Of a DNA stretch of 50,202 nucleotides, positions 1 to 8,530 are shown one piece after another. The stretch lies in contig JANYJL010000070.1 of NCBI GenBank assembly GCA_025361845.1, positions 1 to 50,202 of the forward strand, given 5' to 3'. How positions within the stretch are numbered: the first letter of the stretch is position 1; each line of letters starts with the position of its first letter. The notes under the pieces are model-generated. The model was not told where the DNA came from and made no database searches. It saw only the letters and a program-made list of their open reading frames with translations. The DNA is from Rhizobacter sp. (GTDB lineage Bacteria > Pseudomonadota > Gammaproteobacteria > Burkholderiales > Burkholderiaceae_C). A program made the translations under genes and the position numbers.

Positions 1-1
1 G

Positions 2-1228
2 CGCCTGGTGCTCGCCTTGTGCCTGGGCAGCTCGGTGGCCTTGCAGATCGACCTCGGTCGCGGCACGCTGGAATTCCACTTCGGCGTGTTCGTCGTCCTC
101 GCGCTCCTGCTGGTGTACCGCGACTGGCGGCCCATCGTCGCGGCCGCAGCCTTCTTCGCGGTGCACCACGTGCTGTTCGACCGGCTGCAGGCCGCGGGCG
201 TGGGCGTGTACTGCAGTCCCGAGCCGAACTTCCTGAAGATCGTGATGCACGCGGCCTACGTGGTGCTGCAGACCGCGCTTGAAATCGTCATCGCCGTGAA
301 GATGCGTGCGGTCGCGGCCCAGGGCGATGAACTCGGCCGGCTCGTGCATGCCGTCGGCGCTGACGCCACCCTCACGCTCGACCTGCGCCAGGTGCAGGTG
401 GCGAGCCCCGGCGCCGTGGCCTTGAAAGATGCGCTCGCCCGTGTGTACCAGGCCCTGGTGCAGGTGCAGTCCTCGGCCGGCAATGTGCAGATGGCCAGCC
501 ACGAGATCGCCGCCGGCAGCCTGGACCTGAGCCACCGCACCGAGCAGACCGCCGGCAGCCTGAAGGAAACGGCCTCGTCGATGGAGCAGATCACGAGCAC
601 GGTGCGCCAGACCGCCGCCTCGGCCCAGCAGGCCAACCAGCTCGCGGCATCGGCCTCGGAGGTCGCCTCGCGCGGCGGCGCGGTGGTGGCGCAAGTCGTC
701 ACCACGATGGAGCAGATCAATGCCAGCTCGAAGAAGATCGCCGACATCATCGGCGTGATCGACGGCATCGCCTTCCAGACCAACATCCTCGCCTTGAACG
801 CCGCCGTGGAAGCGGCGCGCGCCGGCGAGCAGGGCCGCGGCTTCGCGGTGGTGGCGAGCGAGGTGCGCTCGCTCGCGCAGCGCAGCGCCGAAGCGGCGAA
901 GGAAATCAAGGCCCTGATCGGCAGCTCGGTCGACAAGGTCGACACCGGCACCCGGCTGGTGGCCGATGCCGGCCAGACGATGAACGAGATCGTGGCCAGC
1001 GTGCAGCGGGTCTCGGACGTGATCGGCGCGATCACCAACGCCTCGTCCGAACAGTCCAACGGCATCGGGCAGGTCAACGCCTCGGTGTCGCAGCTCGACC
1101 AGATGACGCAGCAGAACTCGGCGCTGGTCGAACAGTCGAGCGCGGCCGCCGAAAGCCTGAAGGAACAGGCCGCGCGCATGTTGCAGGTGCTGGCCGGCTT
1201 CCGGATCCACGCCACTGCGGCGGCCTGA
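2..1228 (+). CDS. Methyl-accepting chemotaxis protein, 5' end cut by window
   Basis: The frame is open to the window edge, so the true start lies upstream; GTG at 8 is only an internal candidate. The N-terminal ~100 residues are hydrophobic, with three or four membrane segments and conserved-looking elements FHFG, YRDWRP and HHVLFD rather than a periplasmic Cache or four-helix sensor domain. A cytoplasmic coiled coil follows, with the MCP hairpin tip around residues 245-285 ([20 protein letters not shown]). The protein ends in RIHATAAA, with no NWETF-type CheR/CheB tether. It should present a signalling tip to CheA and CheW. It is the first gene of the visible che cluster, and cheA is presumably upstream. 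The ligand is unknown; a membrane-embedded redox or hydrophobic signal is only a guess. Confidence 0.93.
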   Translation, partial: RLVLALCLGSSVALQIDLGRGTLEFHFGVFVVLALLLVYRDWRPIVAAAAFFAVHHVLFDRLQAAGVGVYCSPEPNFLKIVMHAAYVVLQTALEIVIAVKMRAVAAQGDELGRLVHAVGADATLTLDLRQVQVASPGAVALKDALARVYQALVQVQSSAGNVQMASHEIAAGSLDLSHRTEQTAGSLKETASSMEQITSTVRQTAASAQQANQLAASASEVASRGGAVVAQVVTTMEQINASSKKIADIIGVIDGIAFQTNILALNAAVEAARAGEQGRGFAVVASEVRSLAQRSAEAAKEIKALIGSSVDKVDTGTRLVADAGQTMNEIVASVQRVSDVIGAITNASSEQSNGIGQVNASVSQLDQMTQQNSALVEQSSAAAESLKEQAARMLQVLAGFRIHATAAA

Positions 1229-1283
1229 TGCGCAACGCCGCTCAAGCTGCCGACAGCCCCTCATCCCCGAACGGAGTGACCCC

Positions 1284-1796
1284 ATGAACATGATCAACGA
1301 CGCCAAACACATTGCCCGGCACGAAGCGGCGCGCGCGGCGCAGGCGCAGGGCGGTGAATTCCTGACCTTCCGGCTCGGCGCCGAGGAGTACGGCATCGAC
1401 ATTCTGAAGGTGCAGGAAATCCGCTCCTACGAACAACCGACCCGCATCGCCAACGCCCCGCCGTTCGTGAAGGGCGTGGTCAACCTGCGTGGCGTGATCG
1501 TGCCGATCGTCGACCTGCGCCTGAAGCTCGGCTGCGAGACGGCCGACTACAACAGCTTCACGGTCGTGATCGTGCTCAACGTCAAAGGCCGCGTGGTCGG
1601 CGCTGTCGTCGACTCGGTCTCGGACGTGTTGGAACTCAAGGCCGACACCATCAAGCCCGCACCCGAAATGGCCTCGGCCATCGACGAGGGCTACATCACC
1701 GGCATCGGTTCGATCAACGACCGCATGCTGATCCTGATGGACATTGAAGCGCTCATGGCGAGTGCCGAGATGGGCTTGATCAACGACCTGCACTGA
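1284..1796 (+). CDS. cheW: Chemotaxis coupling protein CheW
   Basis: This 170-residue protein has the single CheW-like SH3 fold: [21 protein letters not shown] near residue 28 and [17 protein letters not shown] near residue 70. Both are hallmarks of the adaptor that links receptors to the CheA kinase. It starts 55 bp after the MCP stop and is followed 9 bp later by cheR, so it sits in the che operon. The N-terminal ~20 residues are charged and extend slightly beyond the core. Length and motifs are normal and I see nothing broken. Confidence 0.96.
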   Translation: MNMINDAKHIARHEAARAAQAQGGEFLTFRLGAEEYGIDILKVQEIRSYEQPTRIANAPPFVKGVVNLRGVIVPIVDLRLKLGCETADYNSFTVVIVLNVKGRVVGAVVDSVSDVLELKADTIKPAPEMASAIDEGYITGIGSINDRMLILMDIEALMASAEMGLINDLH

Positions 1797-1805
1797 ACCC
1801 GAAGA

Positions 1806-2663
1806 ATGACTGCGCTGCTGTCAGCGCGCCCGAACCCGGGCGCTGAATACGAGCTGACCGCGGCGGATTTCGAGCGTGTGCGCAGCCTGATCCTGCAACG
1901 CGCCGGCATCAGCTTGCACTCGGGCAAACAGGCGATGGTGCAGGGGCGCCTCTCGCGCCGCGTGCGCAAGACCGAGCACGCGAGCATCGCAGAGTACCTG
2001 CGCTGGATTGAACCGCTGCGTGGTGCAGAAGGTGAGGCCGAATGGCAGGAGTTCATCAACTGCCTGACCACCAACCTGACCGCTTTCTTCCGCGAAGAAC
2101 ACCACTTTCCGCTGCTCGCCGAAGCCATGCGTTCTCACCAAAACGCGCACCGTGGTGCCGCGATACGCGTCTGGTGCAACGCCGCCTCGACCGGCGAGGA
2201 GCCGTACTCACTGGCGATGACGGCGATCGACACGCTGGGCACGAAGCCCGCCGTCAGCATCACCGCCAGCGACATCGACACGAACGTGCTCGACACTGCA
2301 CGCCGCGGTGTCTACGGCGCCGATGCGCGGGGCCTGACACCCGAACTCCTGCGCCGTCACTTCCTGCGCGGCAAGGGCGCAAACCAGGGTCGCATCCGCA
2401 TCAAGCCCGAACTGGCCAGCCTGATCGACTTCCGGCCCTTCAACCTGATGGACGCGCACTGGTCGCTCGGCGAGCCCTTCGACATCGTGTTCTGCCGCAA
2501 CGTGATGATCTACTTCGACGCCGAGACGCAGATGCGTGTGCTCGAAGGCATGCACCGCGTGATGCGCCCGGGCGCGCTGCTGTTCGCCGGCCACTCCGAG
2601 AATTTCAGCCAGGCGCGCAGCCTGTTCCGCCTGCGCGGCAAGACGGTCTACGAACGCCTCTGA
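1806..2663 (+). CDS. cheR: Chemotaxis receptor methyltransferase CheR
   Basis: This 285-residue protein should transfer methyl groups from S-adenosylmethionine to glutamates on chemoreceptors. The N-terminal helical CheR domain (FERVRSLILQRAGISL) is followed by the catalytic domain, with a SAM-binding segment IRVWCNAASTGEEPYSLAM around residue 120 and FDIVFCRNVMIYFD near residue 227. It lies between cheW and cheD with very short gaps, which suggests translational coupling. The visible MCP lacks a C-terminal pentapeptide, so CheR probably acts directly at the methylation helices. Start and length are typical. Confidence 0.96.
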   Translation: MTALLSARPNPGAEYELTAADFERVRSLILQRAGISLHSGKQAMVQGRLSRRVRKTEHASIAEYLRWIEPLRGAEGEAEWQEFINCLTTNLTAFFREEHHFPLLAEAMRSHQNAHRGAAIRVWCNAASTGEEPYSLAMTAIDTLGTKPAVSITASDIDTNVLDTARRGVYGADARGLTPELLRRHFLRGKGANQGRIRIKPELASLIDFRPFNLMDAHWSLGEPFDIVFCRNVMIYFDAETQMRVLEGMHRVMRPGALLFAGHSENFSQARSLFRLRGKTVYERL

Positions 2664-2674
2664 GCGCACACCGC

Positions 2675-3340
2675 ATGGCCCTTCCTCCTCCGCCAGCTTC
2701 AGCTTCCCTCGGCAGCGACAGTGCCCGGCTGCTGCGCCTCAAGAGCCAGGCGCGCGGGCCGGGCGAAGCCTCGTTCTTCTTCTCCGACGCGCACTTCAAG
2801 TGCGAAGCCGTGCGCGTGCTGCCCGGCGAGTATTTCGTCGATACCGAAGACACGCTGATCGTCACCACGCTCGGCTCGTGCATCGCCGCCTGCCTGTGGG
2901 ACCGTGACGCGCGCATCGGCGGCATGAACCACTTCATGTTGCCCGAGGGCAGCGGCGACTCGGGCCGCTACGGCTCGTTCGCGATGGAAATGCTGATCAA
3001 CCAGATGATGAAGCGCGGCGCCTCGCGCCTGTCCCTCGAAGCGAAGGTGTTCGGTGGCGGCCAGATCATCGGTGGCGCAGGTGCCACCAGCACCCTCAAC
3101 GTGGGTGAACGCAACACCGCCTTCGTGCTCGACTACCTGAAGGCCGAGCGCATCCCCGTGGTCAGCCGCGATGTGCTGGGGCCGCACCCGCGCAAGGTCT
3201 GTTTCCTGCCCGCGAGTGGCAAGGCGATGGTCAAGCGCCTGGGCAGCATGAACACCGACCGGCTGGTCGCGCAGGAACGCACCGCAGCCCACCACACCAC
3301 GCCGCAGGCGGTGGGCGCGGGCACGGTGGACCTGTTCTGA
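2675..3340 (+). CDS. cheD: Chemoreceptor glutamine deamidase CheD
   Basis: I chose the ATG at 2675, 11 bp after the cheR stop, giving 221 residues; the open frame runs further upstream but there overlaps cheR. The CheD fold is clear: TLGSCIAACLWD carries the catalytic Cys, GGMNHFMLP the His, and LEAKVFGGGQIIGG is also present. CheD deamidates receptor glutamines and in some bacteria also binds CheC. No cheC is visible here and dephosphorylation is assigned to CheZ, so deamidation and receptor tuning are the likely roles. An N-terminal extension of about 45 residues precedes the conserved core. Confidence 0.94.
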   Translation: MALPPPPASASLGSDSARLLRLKSQARGPGEASFFFSDAHFKCEAVRVLPGEYFVDTEDTLIVTTLGSCIAACLWDRDARIGGMNHFMLPEGSGDSGRYGSFAMEMLINQMMKRGASRLSLEAKVFGGGQIIGGAGATSTLNVGERNTAFVLDYLKAERIPVVSRDVLGPHPRKVCFLPASGKAMVKRLGSMNTDRLVAQERTAAHHTTPQAVGAGTVDLF

Positions 3341-3385
3341 CGCCGCTGGCGGTTCAAGATTTCCCGACGCATCCGGAGTACGCAG

Positions 3386-4486
3386 ATGGCACCAGGAATA
3401 AAAAAGACACGCGTGTTGGTGGTCGACGATTCGGCCCTGGCGCGCAGCCTGCTCGGCGAGATCATCAACCGCCAGAGCGACATGGAATGTGTGGGCGCGG
3501 CCAGCGACCCGCTGGTGGCGCGCAAAATGATCCGCGACATCAACCCCGATGTGCTGACACTCGATGTCGAGATGCCGCGCATGGACGGCATCGATTTCCT
3601 CGGCAAGCTGATGCGCCTGCGGCCGATGCCGGTGGTGATGGTCTCCACCCTCACCGAGCGCGGTGCCGAGGTGACGCTGCGCGCACTGGAGCTGGGCGCG
3701 GTCGACTTCGTGGCGAAGCCGAAGATCGGCCTGGCCGACGGCATCCGCGCGCTCGAGACCGACATCACCGACAAGATCCGCATCGCCGCCGCGGCGCACG
3801 TGCGGCGCGCGCCGCCCGTGGCCAGCCTGCCGCCGGCCGGTGCGACCAGCACGGCCGCTGCCGCACCACGTTCCATCGGGCGCCTGTCGACCGAGAAGAT
3901 CATCTTCATCGGCGCCTCAACCGGCGGTACCGAAGCGACGCGTGAACTGCTGATGCAACTGCCTGCCGATTCGCCCGCCGTGATGATCACCCAGCACATG
4001 CCGCCGGGCTTCACGACCAGCTACGCCAAGCGCCTGGACGGCCTGTGCCGCATCAGCGTAAAAGAAGCCATCGACGGTGAACGGGTGCTGCCCGGTCATG
4101 CCTACGTGGCGCCGGGGGGCATGCACCTGAGCGTGGAGCGCTCGGGCGCGAACTACATCGCCCGTGTGCGCGACGGCGACCCGGTGAACCGCCACAAACC
4201 CTCGGTCGAGGTGTTGTTCAGGTCGGCCGCGCGCGTGGTCGGCCCGAACGCGTTGGGGGTGATGCTCACCGGCATGGGTGCCGACGGCGCCCTCGCGATG
4301 AAAGAGATGCGCGAGGCCGGCAGCTACAACCTGGTGCAGGACGAAGCGAGCTGCGTGGTCTACGGCATGCCGCGCGAAGCGGTGGCGGCCGGCGCGGCAC
4401 ACGAGGTGCTGCCGCTCTTGCAGATAGCGCCGCAGCTCATCGCGCGGCTGCGCCAGACGGGTGGTGTGGCGATGCACCGGGTGTAG
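3386..4486 (+). CDS. cheB: Chemotaxis methylesterase/response regulator CheB
   Basis: This 366-residue protein has an N-terminal receiver ([10 protein letters not shown], phospho-acceptor Asp near residue 60 in [11 protein letters not shown]), a linker rich in Ala and Pro, and a C-terminal methylesterase with the Ser-His-Asp triad in [17 protein letters not shown] and LTGMGADGA. It removes methyl groups from receptors when phosphorylated by CheA, opposing CheR. It is the last gene of the (+) che operon. The next 770 bp contain only gene remnants on the other strand. Confidence 0.96.
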   Translation: MAPGIKKTRVLVVDDSALARSLLGEIINRQSDMECVGAASDPLVARKMIRDINPDVLTLDVEMPRMDGIDFLGKLMRLRPMPVVMVSTLTERGAEVTLRALELGAVDFVAKPKIGLADGIRALETDITDKIRIAAAAHVRRAPPVASLPPAGATSTAAAAPRSIGRLSTEKIIFIGASTGGTEATRELLMQLPADSPAVMITQHMPPGFTTSYAKRLDGLCRISVKEAIDGERVLPGHAYVAPGGMHLSVERSGANYIARVRDGDPVNRHKPSVEVLFRSAARVVGPNALGVMLTGMGADGALAMKEMREAGSYNLVQDEASCVVYGMPREAVAAGAAHEVLPLLQIAPQLIARLRQTGGVAMHRV

Positions 4487-4520
4487 CGAGCACCGCGACG
4501 CTCGAAGAAGACACCGCGCA

Positions 4521-4981
4521 TCAGATCGGTTGCAGGTCGATGAGCGCGCGCTTGAGGCCGGCCGAGCTGAGGCTCTCGACAAACACGCAGCGCTTGGCGT
4601 TGCGTTTGCAGTGGTCCTTCACACGCCAGCAGGCGTTGTGGCTGAGGCAACCGGTCTGGCAGATCACGAGGTCGGCGCCGCCAAGGTGGCTTCGAGCCTG
4701 CCGACGCTCTCTTCCTCGCCACCGTCGCAGTGAAGAATGCGCCCCGCTTTGTTCGAGCATGGAATCGACACGCTGCAAGTCGACACGCCCCGCCATGCCC
4801 ACCTGGTGTTGCAGCATGTGGACCACGCCCAGCACCCGGTGTTCGAGTGCCGGCGTGTAACGTGCATGCGAGAGCGTGGCCCAGAACACGCCGGCCAGGT
4901 CGGTGCCTTGCGAAGCCTCGGCCATCGGCGTGCGGTGATTGCAGTCGGCAATCGCACCGCAGTGAAGTCACGTTCGCACAT
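4521..4981 (-). pseudogene. Remnant of a DUF2325 protein gene, internally deleted and frameshifted
   Basis: Pieces of one family appear in order but in different frames on the minus strand. A start-like MCERDF begins at 4981. The helical segment LAGVFWATLSHARYTPALEH and VHMLQHQVG lies at about 4800-4910. ILHCDGGEEESVGRLEATLA at about 4690-4740 is in another frame. LVICQTGCLSHNACWRVKDH plus KRCVFVESLSSAGLKRAL, ending at 4521, returns to the previous frame. From memory, intact DUF2325 proteins of this type have roughly 350-420 residues; about 150 codons remain, so the N-terminal half and the central coiled coil have been lost. It converges on cheB. The function of the intact family is not established. 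Confidence 0.72.
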
Positions 4982-4984
4982 GCC

Positions 4985-5260
4985 GGTGTCCGGCTTCTTC
5001 GAACTGAAGGCGCGTGCCGAGCCCGAGTGTCCCGCTGTGCAAGCCGCGGCCCGAGGTCCGGCGGTGACGGGCGATGTTCATGCGGGCGAACTGAATTACT
5101 TCGTCAGGATCAACTTGCCCAGGGCCGTGCCCCGCAGGCGGGAACGGTCTCCCCTTCTCGCTGCGCCCATTGCCCTGCGAGGCGGCCGATGATGGTGCGG
5201 AACTCGGGCGAGAGCAGCGGGTGCGCTGCAATGCGCGCCAGGTTCGACGCGATCTGGGTG
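4985..5260 (-). other. Non-coding stretch with probable coding debris
   Basis: No intact gene is visible between the DUF2325 remnant and cheZ. Directly after the cheZ stop the minus strand reads a protein-like stretch (IASNLARIAAHPLLSPEFRT, then IIGRLAGQWAQREG) with no start codon of its own before a stop near 5110. Another frame gives PDEVIQFARMNIARHRR. I could not assign either to a family. The region may be the eroded upstream end of a gene once lying between cheZ and the DUF2325 gene. Confidence 0.35.
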
Positions 5261-5890
5261 TCAGAACCCCAGGCTCGCCAGCAGATCGTCGACCTCGCGC
5301 TGGTTGGCCACCACGTCGGTGCGGCCTTCCGGGTTGACCACGGGGCCGTTCAGGCCGGCGCTAGCGGCCTCTTGCATCGGCTCCAGCGGTGCGGCCTGCA
5401 CCAGCAGCTTCACGAGATTGGCCTCGAGGTCGCCGGCCAGGGCCACGACGCGTGCGACCACCTGGCCGGTGAGGTCATGAAAATCCTGCGCCAGCATGAT
5501 GTCGGTGAGGTGGGCGTCGATGCGCGCGGTGGCGGCTTCGACCTCGGCCACGAAGTTCAGCACCGCGCCCGAGGCCACGGCCTTCACCGGGTCGGCAACG
5601 ATGGCCGCGGCGATGCGCCGGGTTTCTGCCGAGATGGCCGATTGATCGAGCTTGGCCTGGTCGACCGAGTTGAGCACCTTGTTGGCCGCCTCGCCGGTCT
5701 TGCTGGCGATGTAGGCCAGGCGGCTGCGTGCGTCGGGCAGGTTCTCGGCCGCGTTCTTCAGGCTCGGCATCACGCCGAGCTGGTTCAGCGCGTCGTGCAG
5801 GTGGCGGGTGATGAGCCCGAGCTGCTTGAACACGTCGGCCGATGCGGCGGACGGCGCAGGCGCCAAGGTGTCGGGGCTGTCCATTTTCAT
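5261..5890 (-). CDS. cheZ: CheY-P phosphatase CheZ
   Basis: CheZ dephosphorylates CheY-P. The helical protein has the active-site segment LAQDFHDLTGQVVARV (family DxxxQ geometry) around residue 130 and the C-terminal CheY-binding tail REVDDLLASLGF. I prefer ATG at 5890 (209 residues), which has a GAGG element about 9 bp upstream. A TTG at 5914 overlapping the cheY stop would add eight residues. It is the last gene of motA-motB-cheY-cheZ. In many relatives flhB follows cheZ, but here debris follows. Confidence 0.93.
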   Translation of the reverse strand: MKMDSPDTLAPAPSAASADVFKQLGLITRHLHDALNQLGVMPSLKNAAENLPDARSRLAYIASKTGEAANKVLNSVDQAKLDQSAISAETRRIAAAIVADPVKAVASGAVLNFVAEVEAATARIDAHLTDIMLAQDFHDLTGQVVARVVALAGDLEANLVKLLVQAAPLEPMQEAASAGLNGPVVNPEGRTDVVANQREVDDLLASLGF

Positions 5891-5910
5891 TGTTACTGCC
5901 TCGTTGCCGC

Positions 5911-6309
5911 TCAAGCCGTCGCGGCGAGTTTTTGCAGGATCTTCTGCACCTTGTCTTCGAGCGTCGCCTTGGTGAAGGGCTTGACGATGTAGCCGGCAGC
6001 ACCGTCTTGCGCGGCACGCACGATGTCTTCTTTGCGCGCTTCAGCGGTGACCATCAGCACCGGGATGTGCCTCAGGCTGTCGTCGGTCTTGACGGCCTTG
6101 AGCAGGTCGAAGCCGTTCATGTTGGGCATGTTGATGTCGCTCACGACGAAGTCGAACTTCGCTGCTTTCAGCATGCTGAGCGCGACGACGCCGTCCTCGG
6201 CCTCCTCCGCGTTCTGGCAGCCCATCTCCTTGAGCAGGCCGCGAACGATGCGCCGCATGGTCGAGAAGTCGTCAACGATCAGGAATTTCAGGTCGGTCGG
6301 GGTGCTCAT
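5911..6309 (-). CDS. cheY: Chemotaxis response regulator CheY
   Basis: This 132-residue single receiver domain has acidic pair Asp13/Asp14 ([11 protein letters not shown]), phospho-acceptor Asp58 ([13 protein letters not shown]), Thr in MVTAEA and Lys in YIVKPF. The sequence [12 protein letters not shown] is typical of true motor-binding CheY rather than a generic receiver. When phosphorylated by CheA it binds FliM, encoded at 32642 in this window, and reverses the motor. It is 33 bp downstream of motB and about 20 bp upstream of cheZ, in one operon with them. Confidence 0.97.
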   Translation of the reverse strand: MSTPTDLKFLIVDDFSTMRRIVRGLLKEMGCQNAEEAEDGVVALSMLKAAKFDFVVSDINMPNMNGFDLLKAVKTDDSLRHIPVLMVTAEARKEDIVRAAQDGAAGYIVKPFTKATLEDKVQKILQKLAATA

Positions 6310-6342
6310 GGGGGTTCCTCGCGGGAAGGGCGCGCTGGGTTG

Positions 6343-7329
6343 CTATCGGGTGGATGCGTGTGTAGCTTGAGGTGCAAGCGCCCCGACCACGACCGGCGGC
6401 ACGGCCGCTGCCGGTGGCTCGCCCGGTGCGGCTTCGGGCGGCTCCTCGGGCACAGGGGCGGTGCGGAAGAAGCGGTCCTCGGCCTCGCGGTTCATCACGA
6501 TGATGCTGATGCGGCGGTTCGCCGGGCTGTCGGGTTGGTCCTTCTCGAACAGGCTGCTCGATGCGAGGCCTTGCACGCGAAGGGTGCGGTTCTCGGGCAA
6601 GCCGCCACTGATCAATTCGCGGCGCGAAGCATTGGCGCGGTCGCTCGACAACTCCCAATTGCTGTAGCCGCGGTCGCCGCCCGGGAACGGCACGGCATCG
6701 GTGTGGCCTTCGAGCGTGAGCCGGTTCGGCACCTCTGCAAGCACCGAGCCGATCTCGCGCAAGAGATCGCGCATGTTCGGTCGCACGACGGCACTGCCGC
6801 TGTCGAACATCGGCCGGTTCTGTTCATCGACGATCTGGATGCGCAGGCCGTCGCGGGTCATGTCGAGGCGAATCTGCGAGCGCATCGCGGCGAGTTTCGG
6901 GTTGGAGGCGAGCACGTCCTCGACCTTGTCGCGCAACTCTTCCAGGCGCGCGGCTTCGGCCTTGCGCTGTTCGGCCTTGAACGCCTGCAGGTTGATGGTG
7001 CGGCGTTTGGCTTCGACGTCGCCCTGCTTGACCTGGCCGCCACTGCGCGAGAGGTCTTGCCCGCCGCCCTTGACGACATGCGACGAATCACCCGACCCGC
7101 TGCCACCGTTGAGCAAGGCCACCTTGAGCGGCGAGGCGAAGAAATCGGCAATGCCCTTCTTGTCGCCCTCGGTCGTGGAGCCGAGCAGCCACATCAGCAG
7201 GAAGAAGGCCATCATGGCCGTCACGAAGTCGGCGTAGGCGATCTTCCACGCACCGCCGTGAACGGCATGGCCGCCCTTCTTGACGCGCTTGATGATGATC
7301 GGTTGCAGCTTCTTGGCATCACCAGCCAT
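6343..7329 (-). CDS. motB: Flagellar motor stator protein MotB
   Basis: This 328-residue protein has a short cytoplasmic N-terminus, a single membrane helix with the proton-carrying Asp at about residue 34 (IAYADFVTAMMAFFLLMWLL), a plug/linker, and a C-terminal OmpA-like peptidoglycan-binding domain (LEGHTDAVPF, SNWELSSDRANASRRELI). The Tyr-Ala-Asp-Phe context fits proton-driven MotB. A Pro/Glu/Ala-rich tail of about 40 residues follows the OmpA domain. It forms the stator with MotA, whose gene lies 108 bp upstream across a repeat element. Confidence 0.97.
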   Translation of the reverse strand: MAGDAKKLQPIIIKRVKKGGHAVHGGAWKIAYADFVTAMMAFFLLMWLLGSTTEGDKKGIADFFASPLKVALLNGGSGSGDSSHVVKGGGQDLSRSGGQVKQGDVEAKRRTINLQAFKAEQRKAEAARLEELRDKVEDVLASNPKLAAMRSQIRLDMTRDGLRIQIVDEQNRPMFDSGSAVVRPNMRDLLREIGSVLAEVPNRLTLEGHTDAVPFPGGDRGYSNWELSSDRANASRRELISGGLPENRTLRVQGLASSSLFEKDQPDSPANRRISIIVMNREAEDRFFRTAPVPEEPPEAAPGEPPAAAVPPVVVGALAPQATHASTR

Positions 7330-7360
7330 GTCGTGCTCCGTTTATGTCGAAGGAGTCGCG

Positions 7361-7437
7361 GGCCAGCGCCGGGCCGCCCCGAGCGGACCGCTCGTCCCCT
7401 CGGGGGGCAGGAGCCGTACCCGGCGACGTGGGGGCCA
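7361..7437 (-). repeat. GC-rich intergenic repeat, copy 1 (after motA)
   Basis: This ~77 bp element begins immediately after the motA stop codon. It shares with a second element at 24445-24519 an identical first 26 bp (plus-strand GGCCAGCGCCGGGCCGCCCC continuing to GAGCGG) and an identical 14-mer TCCCCTCGGGGGGC, plus a looser GGGG-TCA end next to the stop codon. CCCCGAG and CTCGGGG can pair into a hairpin. Both copies directly follow a minus-strand gene, which suggests a 3'-end, terminator-like or REP-like role. Similar elements are common in Burkholderiales genomes, from memory. Confidence 0.75.
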
Positions 7438-8298
7438 TCATTTCTTGCCTTTGACGTGGCTTTCGAGTTCGCCGAAGGTCGGTCGATCGCCCGAGTACAA
7501 GACCTTGCGGCCGAACTCGACCGCCACTTGCGGCGCGTAGCCCTGCATGCTGGCCAGCAGCGTGGTCTTGATGCACTGCAATTCCTTGCCCGCGTCCTCG
7601 ACCTTCTGCTCCAGCAAACCGCCCAGCGGCTCGACAAAGCCGTAGGCCAGCAAGATGCCGAGGAAGGTGCCGACCAGGGCCGAGGCAATCATGCCGCCGA
7701 GAATGGCCGGCGCCTGGCCGACCGAGCCCATCGTGTTGACCACGCCGAGCACGGCCGCGACGATGCCGAAAGCCGGCAGGCCGCCTGCGAGCCGGCCGAT
7801 CGCGGCGACGGCGGCGTGTTCTTCGGCGTGGTGGGTGTCGATCTCGCTGTCCATCAGCGATTCGATCTCATGGGCGTTCAGGTTGCCCGAGACCATCATG
7901 CGCAGATAGTCCGTGACGAACTCGGTGACATGGTGGTCGTTGCCCACGTTCGGGTACTTCTGGAACAGGGGCGAACTGTGCGGGTCTTCCACATCCTTCT
8001 CGATCGACATCAGGCCTTCCTTGCGCGCCTTCTGAAGAATGTCGTAGAGCAACGCCAGCAATTCCATGTAGCGCGCCTTGCTGAACTTGCTGCCCTTGAA
8101 GCACTTCCCCAGGCCGGCGAGCGTCGCCTTGATGACCTTCATCTGGTTGTTCGCCAGGAAGGCACCGGCCGCAGCGCCGAAGATGGTGATCATCTCGAAC
8201 GGCAGCGCGTGCAGCACCACGCTGATGTTGCCACCGTGGAAGATGTACACCCCAAAGATGCAGACCATCGCAAGGGCCCAACCGACGAGAACAAACAT
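7438..8298 (-). CDS. motA: Flagellar motor stator protein MotA
   Basis: I start it at the ATG at 8298 (286 residues), because further upstream the open frame runs through a sigma-28 promoter and a terminator. The protein opens with MFVLVGWALAMVCIFGVYIF, has four membrane segments, a large cytoplasmic loop with YRMMVSG-like YLRMMVSGNLNAHEIESLMD, and FGIVAAVLGVVNTMGSVG in the third and fourth helices. It forms the proton channel with MotB and pushes on FliG. It is the first gene of the motA-motB-cheY-cheZ unit. A repeat separates it from motB. Confidence 0.96.
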   Translation of the reverse strand: MFVLVGWALAMVCIFGVYIFHGGNISVVLHALPFEMITIFGAAAGAFLANNQMKVIKATLAGLGKCFKGSKFSKARYMELLALLYDILQKARKEGLMSIEKDVEDPHSSPLFQKYPNVGNDHHVTEFVTDYLRMMVSGNLNAHEIESLMDSEIDTHHAEEHAAVAAIGRLAGGLPAFGIVAAVLGVVNTMGSVGQAPAILGGMIASALVGTFLGILLAYGFVEPLGGLLEQKVEDAGKELQCIKTTLLASMQGYAPQVAVEFGRKVLYSGDRPTFGELESHVKGKK

Positions 8299-8344
8299 GG
8301 TGTGAGGTCCGGGAATGCGGGCTCGGTGAGCCTTCGTTGACGCT

Positions 8345-8371
8345 TTATCGACGTCCGCGCTGCCGGCTTGA
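8345..8371 (-). promoter_or_regulatory. Sigma-28 promoter of motA
   Basis: On the minus strand TCAA is followed by exactly 15 bp and then GTCGATAA, one mismatch from GCCGATAA. It lies 47 bp upstream of the motA ATG and downstream of the flhDC terminator, so motAB-cheYZ can be expressed as a late class separate from flhDC. Confidence 0.85.
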
Positions 8372-8401
8372 GCGCAAACCCGCACGGTCTGGCGACCAAC
8401 C

Positions 8402-8450
8402 AAAAAAAACGGATCCCGAGGGACCCGCTTCAAAGACACCCGGGGGTGTC
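8402..8450 (-). terminator. Terminator after flhDC
   Basis: On the minus strand, GACACCC-CC-GGGTGTC forms a perfect 7 bp stem. It is followed by a second stem, CGGGTCCC / GGGATCCG with one mismatch, and then eight T. It lies about 80 bp after the flhC stop and before the motA promoter, so it should insulate motAB-cheYZ from flhDC transcription. Confidence 0.8.
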
Positions 8451-8530
8451 AGGAGGAGACAAGCAAGAAAACGGTGACGTTGATCGGTGTATCGGTTCGT
8501 CGAATGAAAACTTGAGTGTGAAAGCCAGAC

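Noticed and set aside
7330-7437. A small gene between motB and motA
   Set aside because: The stretch is the GC-rich repeat element, not coding.
5842-8340. Long rightward open frame of 832 codons
   Set aside because: It is antisense to motA, motB, cheY and cheZ, and its Arg/His/Ala/Leu-rich composition is that of an antisense shadow in high-GC DNA.
8299-8439. Longer MotA from 8439
   Set aside because: The extra 47 codons run through the sigma-28 promoter and the T-rich terminator, and MotA normally starts at the first membrane helix.
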